From positions 1 to 64,000 of the forward strand of contig DAIMZO010000004.1 in assembly GCA_036733925.1 (NCBI GenBank): a stretch of 64,000 nucleotides of DNA, read 5' to 3'. The notes below the pieces were generated by a model that saw only the letters and a program-made list of their open reading frames with translations, was not told the origin of the DNA and did not search any database. Shown here piece after piece: positions 52,397 to 61,231 of this stretch. The DNA comes from UBA2897 sp036733925. Its GTDB lineage: Bacteria; Bacillota; Negativicutes; Selenomonadales; Selenomonadaceae. Both the position numbers and the translations under genes were made by a program. Position 1 is the first letter of the stretch, and every line of letters begins with the position of its first letter.

Positions 52397-54260
52397 GTTC
52401 TGTTTCCCCCAGCTTCTGTGCCGGCAGCATGACGTGAACGCATGTGCCTTTCCCCTGTTCGCTCGTGATCTCGAGCCCCGCTTCCTCCCCATAATGAAGC
52501 CTGAGCCGTTCAAATACGCTGAATACGCCGAACCCGACGTGCTTCTTCCCGAGACGCGACTCGGCGAACCCGCGCCGTAGTTCCGTCAGCCGTTCCTCGG
52601 TCATGCCCATGCCATCGTCCTCGACGGTGAAATGCAGCATGCCATCCTCCATCCAGCCGGTCACAGCGATGTTCCCCTTGCCGCGCTTTTCCTTGACCCC
52701 GTGATAGATTGCGTTCTCGACGAGCGGCTGCAAGGTCAGCTTGATGATGCTGTAGTCCCCGATATCCGGTGCAATCGAGAAATGATAAGCGAAGACATCG
52801 CCGTAGCGCATCTCTTGGATATAGAGGTAATTCCGCGCGTGGTCGACCTCTTGCGAGACCGGGATGATCTCGCGGCCATGCGACAGCCCGATGCGGAAGA
52901 AATTTGCGAGCGCCATGATCATCTTGCTCGCTTCCTCGTTCATGCCCATATCGCAGAGGCCCTTGATGGCAAACAGTGTATTGTATAAGAAATGCGGATG
53001 CACCTGCATCTGCACGACTGCGAGCTCGAGCTCCCGCTGCATCTCCTGATCCTTCTTGACCTGCGCCATGAGGTCGCGGACATGCCCCATGAGGTCATCG
53101 ACGCCGTGCCCGAGGATCTCGACCTCGTTCGGCGGGCGATCCGTGATGCCCCGCGCGGGCAGGCTCTTGACGCTCGGCGCCGTAATCGCGCCATGACGCA
53201 TCTTCTTCATGCGGTCGACGAGGTCGCTGAGCGGCCGCATGATGCGGCTCGAAAGCTGATTCGTGACGAATACCGCGAGGATCATCAGGATCAGGATGGC
53301 GGCAAACGTCGTATATTTGATATAGACGACCTTATCGAGCAGGGCGTCGCGCCGGAACACCGCCGCGAGCTTCCAGCCGTTCGTCGCAAGCGTGTCATAG
53401 ACCGCGACCATCCATTCCCCATCCGTATTCTTGAATTCGATATAGCCGTCTGTCGTCCCGGAGTCATAGATAGCTTTGAGCGTCTGCGCGTCCGGCCGCA
53501 TATTCTGCGGCACGCTGCTGACTATATTCGAGCTGCCCTCCGGATTGACCATTGCAAGGTACCCCCGTCCGCTGAGCAGCGGACGGTCCATCATGCTCGA
53601 GAAGAATTCCTCGCGCAGACGGAATACCAGGATACCCTTCTTCTCGGAATCGTGCCGCCCGATGCGCCGCAGGACATCCACGGTCTGCATGCCAGATTCC
53701 TGCCTGTCCCCGTTCTGGGGGACGCCGACGACTTTCCACAAGATTTCCGGCTGTTCCTCGTCCTCGCTCGTCATCGTATTCTGGTACAGCTCATACCTAT
53801 GCAGGAGATCTGCGTAGTCATCATCACCGCGGTAGAATCGGAAATTCCCATGATTCAGGTCGATATAGACCGTGTCGATGATGGAGCTGTTATAGAGGCG
53901 GATGGTGTCGACATGAGACTGTACGGCGAGGTAGTCCTGCGGCGTGATCTCAGCCGCCTGTTTGCTCAGCAGCTGCAGGATGACCGGGTCATCGGCCAGC
54001 GCCGTCATCTGCTCGAGGATTGCCTGGAAGCGGCTGTCGGTGTAGAGCCGTGTCTGATGCACGAGGTTCGCCGCCTCGCTGCACGTGCTCTCTTCGACCT
54101 GCCGCACGGCGAGGGTATAGGAAATGATGCCCGTGACGAGAATAAACGCGATGATCAGCGGGATATAGACAGAGAGCACCGTCGAGCGGAACGAGGAAAA
54201 AACATGCCTCGTCCAAAACACCTTGAATCTCTGCCAGATTTCCCGGATTTTTCCCCGCAT
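52389..54260 (-). CDS. Sensor histidine kinase of the LytS/YesM family
   Basis: 623 residues. TM1 at about 27-50, a ~265-residue extracytoplasmic sensor (Cache-like layout), TM2 at about 319-340, HAMP, then the His_kinase domain with the phospho-acceptor in MQVHPHFLYNTLFAIKGL. The ATP domain has LQPLVENAIYHGVKEK and DDGMGMTEERL. GGGAGTGAGG precedes the ATG. First gene of a kinase/regulator/binding-protein operon. Confidence 0.92.
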   Translation of the reverse strand: MRGKIREIWQRFKVFWTRHVFSSFRSTVLSVYIPLIIAFILVTGIISYTLAVRQVEESTCSEAANLVHQTRLYTDSRFQAILEQMTALADDPVILQLLSKQAAEITPQDYLAVQSHVDTIRLYNSSIIDTVYIDLNHGNFRFYRGDDDYADLLHRYELYQNTMTSEDEEQPEILWKVVGVPQNGDRQESGMQTVDVLRRIGRHDSEKKGILVFRLREEFFSSMMDRPLLSGRGYLAMVNPEGSSNIVSSVPQNMRPDAQTLKAIYDSGTTDGYIEFKNTDGEWMVAVYDTLATNGWKLAAVFRRDALLDKVVYIKYTTFAAILILMILAVFVTNQLSSRIMRPLSDLVDRMKKMRHGAITAPSVKSLPARGITDRPPNEVEILGHGVDDLMGHVRDLMAQVKKDQEMQRELELAVVQMQVHPHFLYNTLFAIKGLCDMGMNEEASKMIMALANFFRIGLSHGREIIPVSQEVDHARNYLYIQEMRYGDVFAYHFSIAPDIGDYSIIKLTLQPLVENAIYHGVKEKRGKGNIAVTGWMEDGMLHFTVEDDGMGMTEERLTELRRGFAESRLGKKHVGFGVFSVFERLRLHYGEEAGLEITSEQGKGTCVHVMLPAQKLGETEHA

Positions 54261-54332
54261 TTCCTCACTCCCGCTGTCTTCCTCTGCTCTCTGTTCTGTC
54301 CCGCGCAGAAGCCGGACAAATCACTAACGATT

Positions 54333-54361
54333 ATTTTACCATATCTTCCGATTTTTTCCAA
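54333..54361 (-). promoter_or_regulatory. Promoter of the YesMN-like operon
   Basis: TTGGAA (54356-54361), 17 bp, TAAAAT (54333-54338) on the minus strand. The -35 box touches the U-tract of the copA terminator. Confidence 0.65.
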
Positions 54362-54391
54362 TTAAAAAAGCCTTCCCCGAAAGGAAGGCTT
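54361..54391 (-). terminator. Terminator of csoR-copA
   Basis: AAGCCTTCC (54369-54377) pairs with GGAAGGCTT (54383-54391), with CTTTCGG-type loop bases and TTTTTT following on the minus strand. Confidence 0.9.
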
Positions 54392-54408
54392 ATGCCTAGA
54401 TACAGAAC

Positions 54409-54612
54409 TCAGCCGACGAGCTCGTAGCCGGCATCCTCGATGACCTTTGCAAACTCCGTCTGCGGGATGTCGCGGCTCGCCTTGACATCCGCTTTGCCGC
54501 CCTCGAGGTCGACCGCGACATCCGTCACGCCGTCCATGCCGGAGAGCGCTTTCGTGACATGCGCTTTGCAATGCTCGCACATCATGCCTTTAATCTTGAG
54601 TGTCTTTTCCAT
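54409..54612 (-). CDS. Possible internally started CopZ-like copper chaperone (inside copA)
   Basis: In the copA frame, ATG 54612 starts MEKTLKIKGMMCEHC, a complete 67-residue heavy-metal-binding domain that looks like stand-alone CopZ, with CEHC as the copper site. AGGAGG lies 8 bases upstream, much better than chance within a coding region. So the same mRNA may yield both the fused domain and a free chaperone. Inferred; no transcript or protein evidence is available here. The alternative is that the fusion simply kept the old copZ start signals. Confidence 0.5.
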   Translation of the reverse strand: MEKTLKIKGMMCEHCKAHVTKALSGMDGVTDVAVDLEGGKADVKASRDIPQTEFAKVIEDAGYELVG

Positions 54613-57021
54613 GTTGTTTTCCTCCTGTTTTCCGCTATCTTCTGCGGATTCTTGTTTATGGGTATCCGCAGCGGCCGGATATGCCGCCGCTGCGTCTTTC
54701 TGCTCTGCTGCCCGGACGCTTTCCTGCTCGCGGTCTGGCTTGAAGAAGCGCAGGCGGAGCGCATTCATGACAACGCACACGCTCGACAGGCTCATCGCTG
54801 CCGCGCCGAACACCGGCGAAAGCTTGATACCGAATGCCGGATAGAGAATCCCGCAGGCGACCGGGATGCAGATGGTGTTGTAGAACAGCGCCCAGAACAG
54901 GTTCTCCTTGATGTTCTTCATGACGGCCTTCGACAGGCGGATCGCGCTGACCGCGTCGAGCAGGTCGCTGCGCATGAGCACGGCGTCCGCGCTGTCTATC
55001 GCGACGTCGGTGCCTGCGCCAATCGCGATGCCGAGGTCGGCGCGCGCGAGGGCCGGCGCGTCGTTGATGCCATCGCCGATCATCGCGACCTTGTGGCCGC
55101 CCGCCTGCAGCTTCTGGATTTCCTCGGCCTTGCCGCCGGGCAGGACGCCCGCGATGATCTCATCGATGCCCATGCGCTGTTTCATCGCGTTTGCCGTGCG
55201 CTCGTTATCGCCCGTCAGCATGACGATGCGGAGACCGAGTGCCTGGAATTTCCCGATAGCCTCGCGGCTCGTCGCCTTCGGCTCGTCTGACGCGCCGAGG
55301 ATACCGATGACCTGCCCGTCCTCCGTGAAGATCAGCGGCGTCGCGCCGCTGTCCGAGAGTGCCTCCAGATGACCGGAAATGGCCGAGATGTCGACCTTCT
55401 GTTCCTGCATGAGGCGCGTGTTGCCCGCTGCATAGGTATGGCCAGCCGCCTTTGCGACAACGCCGCGTCCGAAAAGCGCAGAGAACTCCTCCATCGGCTC
55501 GCCTGCTGCGCCGTGCTCCTTGGCATAACGCGTCACGGCCTCAGCGAGCGGATGTTCGCTGCCTGCCTCGAGCCCCGCAGCGAGGCTCAGCAGCTCCGAC
55601 TCGTTCTTCCCATGCATCGCGACGACGGACGTCACTTCTGGATGCCCCTCCGTGATCGTGCCGGTCTTATCCATGACGACCGTATCGACTGCCTGCGCGG
55701 TCTCTAGCGCCTCGCCGGATTTGATCAGGATGCCGTTTTCCGCGCCCTTGCCGGTGCCGACCATGATGGCAACCGGCGTCGCGAGCCCGAGCGAGCACGG
55801 GCAGGCGATGACTAGCACGCAGACCGCAATCGAGAACGCGAACTCAAAGCTCGCGCCCATCGCGAAGTACCAGAACAGCCCTGCGGCCGCGGCAACCGCG
55901 ATGACGACCGGCACGAACACGCCGGCAATCTGATCTGCCATGCGTGCAATCGGCGCTTTCGAGCCGGACGCCTCATCGACGAGCCGGATGATCTGCTGGA
56001 TTGTTGAATCCGCGCCGACGCGGTCTGCGCGGAAATGGATCGTGCCCTGCCGGTTCATTGTCGCAGACGTCACTTTATCGCCTTTTTGCTTCTCGACCGG
56101 CATCGGCTCGCCCGTGATTGCGGATTCGTCGATGCTCGTCTGGCCGGAAAGGACGGTGCCGTCGGCCGGGATGCGCTCGCCCGGCTTCACGATGACATCA
56201 TCGCCCTGCCGGAGCTGCTCGACGGGGATGATGGTCTCCACCCCGCCGCGGACGACGACCGCCTGTTTCGGCGTGAGATTCATGAGCTTTTTGAGCGCCG
56301 TGCTCGTCTCGCCCTTCGCGCGGGCCTCGAGGTATTTGCCGACCGTGATCAACGTAACGATCATGCCGGCCGAGTCAAAGTAGAGATTCGTGCTGTATTC
56401 CGATACCAGCGCCCAGTCGCCATGCCCCATGCCCCAGCTCATGCGGAACAGGGCAAAGACACCGAACAAGAAGGCCGACATCGAGCCCATGCCGACGAGG
56501 CTGTCCATATTCGGCGCGCCACGGAACAGGTTCCGGAACCCGACGACGTAATAGCGCCGGTTCAGGTACATGATTGGCAGGACAAACGCCACGAGCGTCA
56601 GCGCATAGATCACGGCGTTTTCCGGGCCCGAAAAATACTGGTCGATGAAGCCCGGTACCGGCAGGCCGAACACACGGTTCAGCAGGCCATAAAGAGACAG
56701 GTAAAGCGCGGGGATCACGAGGATCACGGATCCGATCAGACGGTGCCGGATCTCCTCCATATTCTTCTTCACCGGATCCTCGGCCGGAGCCGCGGCGGCT
56801 GCCGGCTTTCCCTTGACGCTCGCGCCGTAGCCCGCATCGACGACGGTCTGGATGATGGCGGCCGGACTGGTCTGGTTCTCGTCGTACGCAAGCTGCATCG
56901 AATTCGTCAGCAGATTGACGCTGACATCCTTCGTGCCCTCGACCTTCGATACGGCTTTCTCGACGCGCGCGGAACACGCGGCGCAACTCATGCCGGTCAC
57001 ATCAAAACGTTCTTTCTTCAT
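54409..57021 (-). CDS. copA: Copper-exporting P1B-type ATPase with N- and C-terminal metal-binding domains
   Basis: Pumps Cu(I) out of the cytoplasm using ATP. 870 residues. N-terminal heavy-metal domain with GMSCAACSARVEK (CxxC at 13-16), eight hydrophobic helices, A-domain TGEPMPVEK, the transmembrane CPC motif in VIACPCSLGLATP, phosphorylation site VMDKTGTITEGH, and MIGDGINDAPALA. After the last helices a hydrophilic Gln/Glu/Ala linker (about 765-803) leads to a second heavy-metal domain (804-870, GMMCEHCKAHVTKAL), an arrangement that is uncommon in bacterial CopA. The codon for its first Met (54612) is preceded by a strong ribosome-binding site. In operon with csoR, 70 bp downstream. Confidence 0.94.
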   Translation of the reverse strand: MKKERFDVTGMSCAACSARVEKAVSKVEGTKDVSVNLLTNSMQLAYDENQTSPAAIIQTVVDAGYGASVKGKPAAAAAPAEDPVKKNMEEIRHRLIGSVILVIPALYLSLYGLLNRVFGLPVPGFIDQYFSGPENAVIYALTLVAFVLPIMYLNRRYYVVGFRNLFRGAPNMDSLVGMGSMSAFLFGVFALFRMSWGMGHGDWALVSEYSTNLYFDSAGMIVTLITVGKYLEARAKGETSTALKKLMNLTPKQAVVVRGGVETIIPVEQLRQGDDVIVKPGERIPADGTVLSGQTSIDESAITGEPMPVEKQKGDKVTSATMNRQGTIHFRADRVGADSTIQQIIRLVDEASGSKAPIARMADQIAGVFVPVVIAVAAAAGLFWYFAMGASFEFAFSIAVCVLVIACPCSLGLATPVAIMVGTGKGAENGILIKSGEALETAQAVDTVVMDKTGTITEGHPEVTSVVAMHGKNESELLSLAAGLEAGSEHPLAEAVTRYAKEHGAAGEPMEEFSALFGRGVVAKAAGHTYAAGNTRLMQEQKVDISAISGHLEALSDSGATPLIFTEDGQVIGILGASDEPKATSREAIGKFQALGLRIVMLTGDNERTANAMKQRMGIDEIIAGVLPGGKAEEIQKLQAGGHKVAMIGDGINDAPALARADLGIAIGAGTDVAIDSADAVLMRSDLLDAVSAIRLSKAVMKNIKENLFWALFYNTICIPVACGILYPAFGIKLSPVFGAAAMSLSSVCVVMNALRLRFFKPDREQESVRAAEQKDAAAAYPAAADTHKQESAEDSGKQEENNMEKTLKIKGMMCEHCKAHVTKALSGMDGVTDVAVDLEGGKADVKASRDIPQTEFAKVIEDAGYELVG

Positions 57022-57091
57022 CTTGGATTTCCGCCTCCTCGGAAGCGTGAATCGGTAGGATATACCGGTTCCACGGATTTCTATGGGTGAT

Positions 57092-57445
57092 CTACTTCAT
57101 GACTTTCTGCAGGAGCGCGCAGAGCTCGTCGACGACAGCGTCGTTGCCCGCGCGGATATCCCGCACGACACAGCCATGGATATGCTGGTTCAGCAGCTCT
57201 TTCGTGAATGCGTTGAGCGCCGACTGCACGGCGCTGACCTGCGTCAAGATATCCACACAGTACCGGCCCTCATCCACCATCTTGTGGATCCCGCGAATCT
57301 GTCCCTCGATGCGGTTCAGGCGGCGCACGAGGCATTTATACTCCTCGCCGTCCTTATCGCGGTATTTATGCGAATGGATGCCGTGCTCGCAGGCACAGGC
57401 CCCCTTCGTCCCGGTTTCCGCCAGTTCTTCCTTCTTTTCCGTCAC
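57092..57445 (-). CDS. csoR: Copper-sensing transcriptional repressor CsoR
   Basis: 117 residues, CsoR/RcnR family. The Cu(I) ligand set matches CsoR: Cys63 (GRYCVDIL), His88 and Cys92 (NQHIHGC), with the 25- and 4-residue spacings of the known repressors. Helix 1 carries RRLNRIEGQIRGI. The N-terminal ~38 residues are longer than usual and rich in Cys and His (GACACEHGIHSHK), possibly an extra metal site. Binds its operator at 57480-57496 and leaves it when loaded with copper, freeing csoR-copA. Confidence 0.93.
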   Translation of the reverse strand: MTEKKEELAETGTKGACACEHGIHSHKYRDKDGEEYKCLVRRLNRIEGQIRGIHKMVDEGRYCVDILTQVSAVQSALNAFTKELLNQHIHGCVVRDIRAGNDAVVDELCALLQKVMK

Positions 57446-57474
57446 GGTTCCCGCCTCCTCTCAAGTCTGTCTGT

Positions 57475-57503
57475 ATCATATACCCCCTAGGGGTATTTGT
57501 CAA
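57475..57503 (-). promoter_or_regulatory. csoR-copA promoter with a CsoR operator in the spacer
   Basis: TTGACA (57498-57503), 17 bp, TATGAT (57475-57480) on the minus strand. The spacer is almost entirely the C/G-tract near-palindrome ATACCCCCTAGGGGTAT (57480-57496), the expected CsoR-type operator. Confidence 0.88.
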
Positions 57504-57524
57504 CGATAAAAGAGAATTTTTCTC

Positions 57525-57576
57525 AAAAAAAATGGCAACCGGCGAATCGGAACTCCGTTCGTCTGCTGCCATGATT
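57525..57576 (-). terminator. Terminator of the chemotaxis/flagellar operon
   Basis: A long imperfect hairpin (ATGGCAGC ... GTTGCCAT plus inner pairs) is followed by eight U residues on the minus strand, directly after the last gene. Confidence 0.75.
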
Positions 57577-57581
57577 GGCTT

Positions 57582-58325
57582 TTATCCATTTTTCTCGATC
57601 TCGCGCTGGGTCATTTCCTGGATGAGCTGGACGGCGCCCTTGCCGAGGCCCGTCTCCCGCGCGGCTTCCTCTACCGTGAAACCACCGAGCAGCATGGCCC
57701 GCGCCTTGGCGGCGAGGTTCTCCTGCTGAGGCCCCTCACCGCTTTCCGGCTCGCCCGTCTGCTCCTGCCCTGTCCTTCCTTGCGGTTCTCCATCCCAGCC
57801 GCGCTTTCCTCCGGCTGGCGCCTTCGGTTCCCGCATGGCCGCCGCGAGGCTGACTGCCTGGTCGTAGCTGACGTTTTGTTGGCTCTCCGCATCCCTCTGC
57901 ATCGAATCCTCGAGCACCGCGGCAAAATCCTTGGCGTCGACGCGCTCAGGCTCGGGCATCGGGTAGGCCGCCGCTTTCTGCTGCAACTGCGTGACCGCGA
58001 GGGTCTGCTGCGCGCGCTGGGAGAGTTCTGCCGACCGCAGCTCGAGCTCTGCCTCGAGCTTGCGGCATTCCGCAATGCGCGCGTCGAGCACAGCGGTTTT
58101 CGCATCGGCGTCCTTCAGCAATGCCTCGAGGTGATCCACATGACCGCCGAGCCGCCCGATGATCGCATTCGCGGACTGCTCGAGCTCCTCGCGCAGATAT
58201 TCGGTCGACTGCGTGAGTTCCCGCCGCTCACGCACCGGCTGTGTCCTCTTCCGCGCGATATACCGCGCCGTAAAAAAAAGAAGGGCCCCGAAAATGATCA
58301 GGAACCCCATAACTTCCGTAACCAT
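57582..58325 (-). CDS. Membrane-anchored coiled-coil protein at the end of the chemotaxis/flagellar operon
   Basis: 247 residues (DUF6115-like as far as I can tell). One N-terminal TM (about 3-20), then a coiled coil (about 35-115, rich in Glu/Leu/Arg/Ala), a low-complexity Gly/Glu/Gln stretch (about 165-205), and a C-terminal helix-turn-helix-like segment LLGGFTVEEAARETGLGKGA. Similar proteins are found at the end of flagellar operons in Firmicutes; their role is unknown. Cytoplasmic C terminus inferred. No gene symbol assigned. Confidence 0.7.
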   Translation of the reverse strand: MVTEVMGFLIIFGALLFFTARYIARKRTQPVRERRELTQSTEYLREELEQSANAIIGRLGGHVDHLEALLKDADAKTAVLDARIAECRKLEAELELRSAELSQRAQQTLAVTQLQQKAAAYPMPEPERVDAKDFAAVLEDSMQRDAESQQNVSYDQAVSLAAAMREPKAPAGGKRGWDGEPQGRTGQEQTGEPESGEGPQQENLAAKARAMLLGGFTVEEAARETGLGKGAVQLIQEMTQREIEKNG

Positions 58326-58358
58326 TCGTCATTTACTCCAAATCCGACCGCATGCCGG

Positions 58359-58688
58359 TCATAAGCTGATATCGAGATGATGCCCGCGCGTCGGATCGAC
58401 CGCATACCGCGGCTCCGCCGCCTGTTCGTCCTCACCGCCGCGGTGCTGCCCGCCATCCCCAGCGTAACCGCCCTGCCCTTTTTTCCGGTTCGGATCATCC
58501 TTCACGCGCCCGTCCTCGACATTGTCCTTTTCCCGAACCTGTGACTGCTTCAGCTTGTCGTCCGCTTTCTGCCGGACGGCCTCAAAATCCTGCTGCAGGG
58601 CCGCTGCCTGATTCATATTGTGCTGAACCTGACCGGCATCCGTCGCACGCGGAACCACCATCTGCAAGCTCATCGGGGTAACATCCAT
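58359..58688 (-). CDS. Small hydrophilic protein of the flagellar operon
   Basis: 109 residues, no TM, no signal peptide. A conserved-looking N terminus (MDVTPMSLQMVVPR) is followed by a helix of Gln/Ala/Asp/Lys (about 18-52) and a Gly/Asp/Arg-rich, probably disordered tail ending in RGHHLDISL. Located between the FapA-like gene and the coiled-coil protein, 33 bp from the latter. I do not recognise a function; position suggests a flagellar or chemotaxis accessory. Confidence 0.65.
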   Translation of the reverse strand: MDVTPMSLQMVVPRATDAGQVQHNMNQAAALQQDFEAVRQKADDKLKQSQVREKDNVEDGRVKDDPNRKKGQGGYAGDGGQHRGGEDEQAAEPRYAVDPTRGHHLDISL

Positions 58689-58759
58689 CGCTCTTGCCCT
58701 CTTTCCTCTGGAATATGAAAAACGAATCCGCCGCGTGGGCAGAGGAACCCATTGCGGAA

Positions 58760-60397
58760 TCAGTATGGACCGATATCGATATCGTCGTCGCGAACCTGCA
58801 CGGTCGAGTGCTGGATCTCCGACTGCACATTCTCGATTACCGAATTGATGGAGAGGCGCGTGCCCGGATACATTGTATCCGAAACGCAGACCTTGCCATG
58901 CTTCATATTGGCGAGCTCCGTCTCGAGGCTCTTGATCAGGGCCTCGTCGCGCTTGAGCTTGCCTGCAAGCGGGAACTGCGAGCGCGTGAGCTGCGCAATC
59001 TGGGCGACGCGCTGAGGCGGCAGCTTCGACGTATCGATTTTCCGCAAGGTATTGAGCATCTGCACAATCTGCTTCAGACGCGTCTTATTTTCCTTGCACT
59101 CCCGGCAGAGTTGCCGGTACTGCCGCTCGACACGCGGATTGACGCCGACGGATACACGCGTGACGACGAAAGCGGTGTTGCCGATCTTCTTCGCGCGAAC
59201 CTCCTCACCAGCGGCAACCATACCGCCGGTGATCTGCCCGCGTCCCTCCTCGACATAGACATGCTTGCCGGCCTGCACATCCGAATGCAGGATGACGTCG
59301 GAGATGTAGATATCCCGGCCCGCCTCAATTTTCGCGTTTTCGACAAAGGCCGCGCGGATATCCTCGCGCGCCTTGACCGCGCCGCGATCCGTTCCGCTGA
59401 TGCCGCCCTCGACGTAGACGTTCTGCCCCTCGACCTTGCCGTTGACGAGCCCGTGGATCTCGATGTCGCCGGTCGCCTTGACGCTGAATCCGTCGGCCAC
59501 GCCGCCATGGATCTCGATGCTGCCGACAAAGTCGATATTCCCGGTGCCGACGCCGACATCGCTGTCGATGACCAGATGCGGATCGATGCCGATCTTCTTG
59601 CCGGTATCCGTGATCTGCCCATCCATATCCGCGATGATCTTATTCTCTTCCTCGACGTGGACGTTCTTGCCATTCGGCACGGGAACCGGACGCCCATTGC
59701 GCGCGGCGACCGTGATACCGTAGACATTCATGCCCTCCTTGCCCTCGGTCTGCGGAATGCGCTCCGCGAGCAGGTCGCCTTTTTTCGCGAGCACGAACAG
59801 GTTCATGTTCTTGTAATCGACACGGCCGCCATTTCCCTGTAGCGCCGGTTTCCCCTTGATGCTGAGGTCGAAATAGCGGACAATCCGTGCATTCTCGCCA
59901 TTGACCGGTGCGCGGCCCCTTGCCGCGACAAATGGCACAGACGACTGGATTCCCGCCGCGATGGCCGCGTCGTCGATACCGAAAACGACTTCTTTTTCCG
60001 CGAGGGCCTCCCGCACCTGTTCCGCGCTCGGCAGGGCGCCGCCCTCGCTCGTATCGAAGGCGACCCGGGCCTGCATCTTGTCGCGGCTGACCTCGACGAG
60101 GATTGCCGCGGTCTGCGGCTCTGTTTCTTCCTGACCATTCGCGGAGTCACCGGGAATATGGTACCTGCTGCCGATCTTCACTGGATTGCCCGTCGCGGCG
60201 CGCACGGCCGCTGCGAGTTCCGCGACATCGTAGCCGTCCACCGCATAATCCTGCAGAATCTGCTGCAGATCGGACATTTCGAATGGAATCTCTTCTCCAG
60301 AAGGATAGACAGTCAGATAGACACCATCCTCGCGGAACTCAAACAGATAGCCATCCGCTCTGCTCCCCACTGTCGGATGTGCTGCGCGATCCTCCAT
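58760..60397 (-). CDS. DUF342/FapA-like polymer protein
   Basis: 545 residues. The centre (about 255-420) is a right-handed beta-helix-like repeat rich in Gly/Val/Ile/Asp (VVGTGNIDFVGSIEIHGG-type, DIEIHGLVNGKVEGQNVYVE), the DUF342 fold. A C-terminal coiled coil (about 420-490) follows. The N-terminal ~170 residues form a separate alpha/beta part. In other species DUF342/FapA proteins are encoded next to fliA and che genes; a structural or regulatory role is suspected but not settled. 30 bp after fliA, so in the same operon. Confidence 0.82.
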   Translation of the reverse strand: MEDRAAHPTVGSRADGYLFEFREDGVYLTVYPSGEEIPFEMSDLQQILQDYAVDGYDVAELAAAVRAATGNPVKIGSRYHIPGDSANGQEETEPQTAAILVEVSRDKMQARVAFDTSEGGALPSAEQVREALAEKEVVFGIDDAAIAAGIQSSVPFVAARGRAPVNGENARIVRYFDLSIKGKPALQGNGGRVDYKNMNLFVLAKKGDLLAERIPQTEGKEGMNVYGITVAARNGRPVPVPNGKNVHVEEENKIIADMDGQITDTGKKIGIDPHLVIDSDVGVGTGNIDFVGSIEIHGGVADGFSVKATGDIEIHGLVNGKVEGQNVYVEGGISGTDRGAVKAREDIRAAFVENAKIEAGRDIYISDVILHSDVQAGKHVYVEEGRGQITGGMVAAGEEVRAKKIGNTAFVVTRVSVGVNPRVERQYRQLCRECKENKTRLKQIVQMLNTLRKIDTSKLPPQRVAQIAQLTRSQFPLAGKLKRDEALIKSLETELANMKHGKVCVSDTMYPGTRLSINSVIENVQSEIQHSTVQVRDDDIDIGPY

Positions 60398-60427
60398 GAT
60401 TGTCCGCCTCCCATTATCCCTGTGTGA

Positions 60428-61210
60428 TTATCCTTTTCTGCTGCTTTTCCTTTCCGCGTCCTGTCCGGCACTCTCCTGCGCCATAAATCCTCGCAGGCGG
60501 AAAACCGCTTTCGTGTGCAGCTGAGAAATGCGCGCCTCGGTCAGATGCAGGACAAGGCTGATTTCCTTCAACGTCATTTCTTCATAGTAATACAGCGTGA
60601 CGACGATTTTTTCCTTTTCCGGAAGCTGGTCGATGGCCTGCGCGAGCTCTTCTTTCAGTTCCTGCTTCTCGGCCTGCTCCGACGGGCCCGCCTCACCGGA
60701 TACCGGCGTATCGACCCGCAGATAATCCTCCAGCGGAATCACCGTCGCGACGCTGACCTGCTTCTCGATTTTCTGCAGTTCCTTCTCGTCCACGCCGAGA
60801 CGCGCACCGAGCTCCGCATCCGTCGCCGGACGGCCGAGTTCCCCCTCGAGGTCGCTGACCGCCTTCTCATACTTCCGGATTTTCTGGCGCGTCGTGACGG
60901 GAACCCAATCCTTCGAACGAAGGTAATCGAGCATCGCACCGCGCACGCGGACACCCGCATATGTCTCGAACTTGTTCTTCCGCGACAGATCATAGCGCTC
61001 GATGGCATCGAGCAGTCCGAAGAAGCCGCTCGAAAGCAGGTCTTCGCGATCCACATGCGCCGGCAAACTGATGGCAATGCGCCCGGCCGTCATCTTGACG
61101 AGCGGCAGGTAGTATTCCGCAAGCTCGTTGCGCAGATCTGTATTCCGGTCTTCCTGATAACGCCGCCATAGCGATTCGACGTCGATTTTCTTTCTGCTCT
61201 CCGCATCCAT
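60428..61210 (-). CDS. fliA: Flagellar/motility sigma factor sigma-28 (FliA/SigD)
   Basis: 260 residues. Region 2 is visible as EDLLSSGFFGLLDAIERYD and NKFETYAGVRVRGAMLDYLR; region 3 as RKYEKAVSDLEGELGRPAT; and region 4 as MTLKEISLVLHLTEARISQL. Directs RNA polymerase to late flagellar and chemotaxis promoters, normally held by FlgM (not in the window). Lies between che genes and the FapA-like gene, 21 bp after the membrane-protein gene. Confidence 0.95.
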   Translation of the reverse strand: MDAESRKKIDVESLWRRYQEDRNTDLRNELAEYYLPLVKMTAGRIAISLPAHVDREDLLSSGFFGLLDAIERYDLSRKNKFETYAGVRVRGAMLDYLRSKDWVPVTTRQKIRKYEKAVSDLEGELGRPATDAELGARLGVDEKELQKIEKQVSVATVIPLEDYLRVDTPVSGEAGPSEQAEKQELKEELAQAIDQLPEKEKIVVTLYYYEEMTLKEISLVLHLTEARISQLHTKAVFRLRGFMAQESAGQDAERKSSRKG

Positions 61211-61231
61211 GCCATCGACCCCCTTTCGCCG

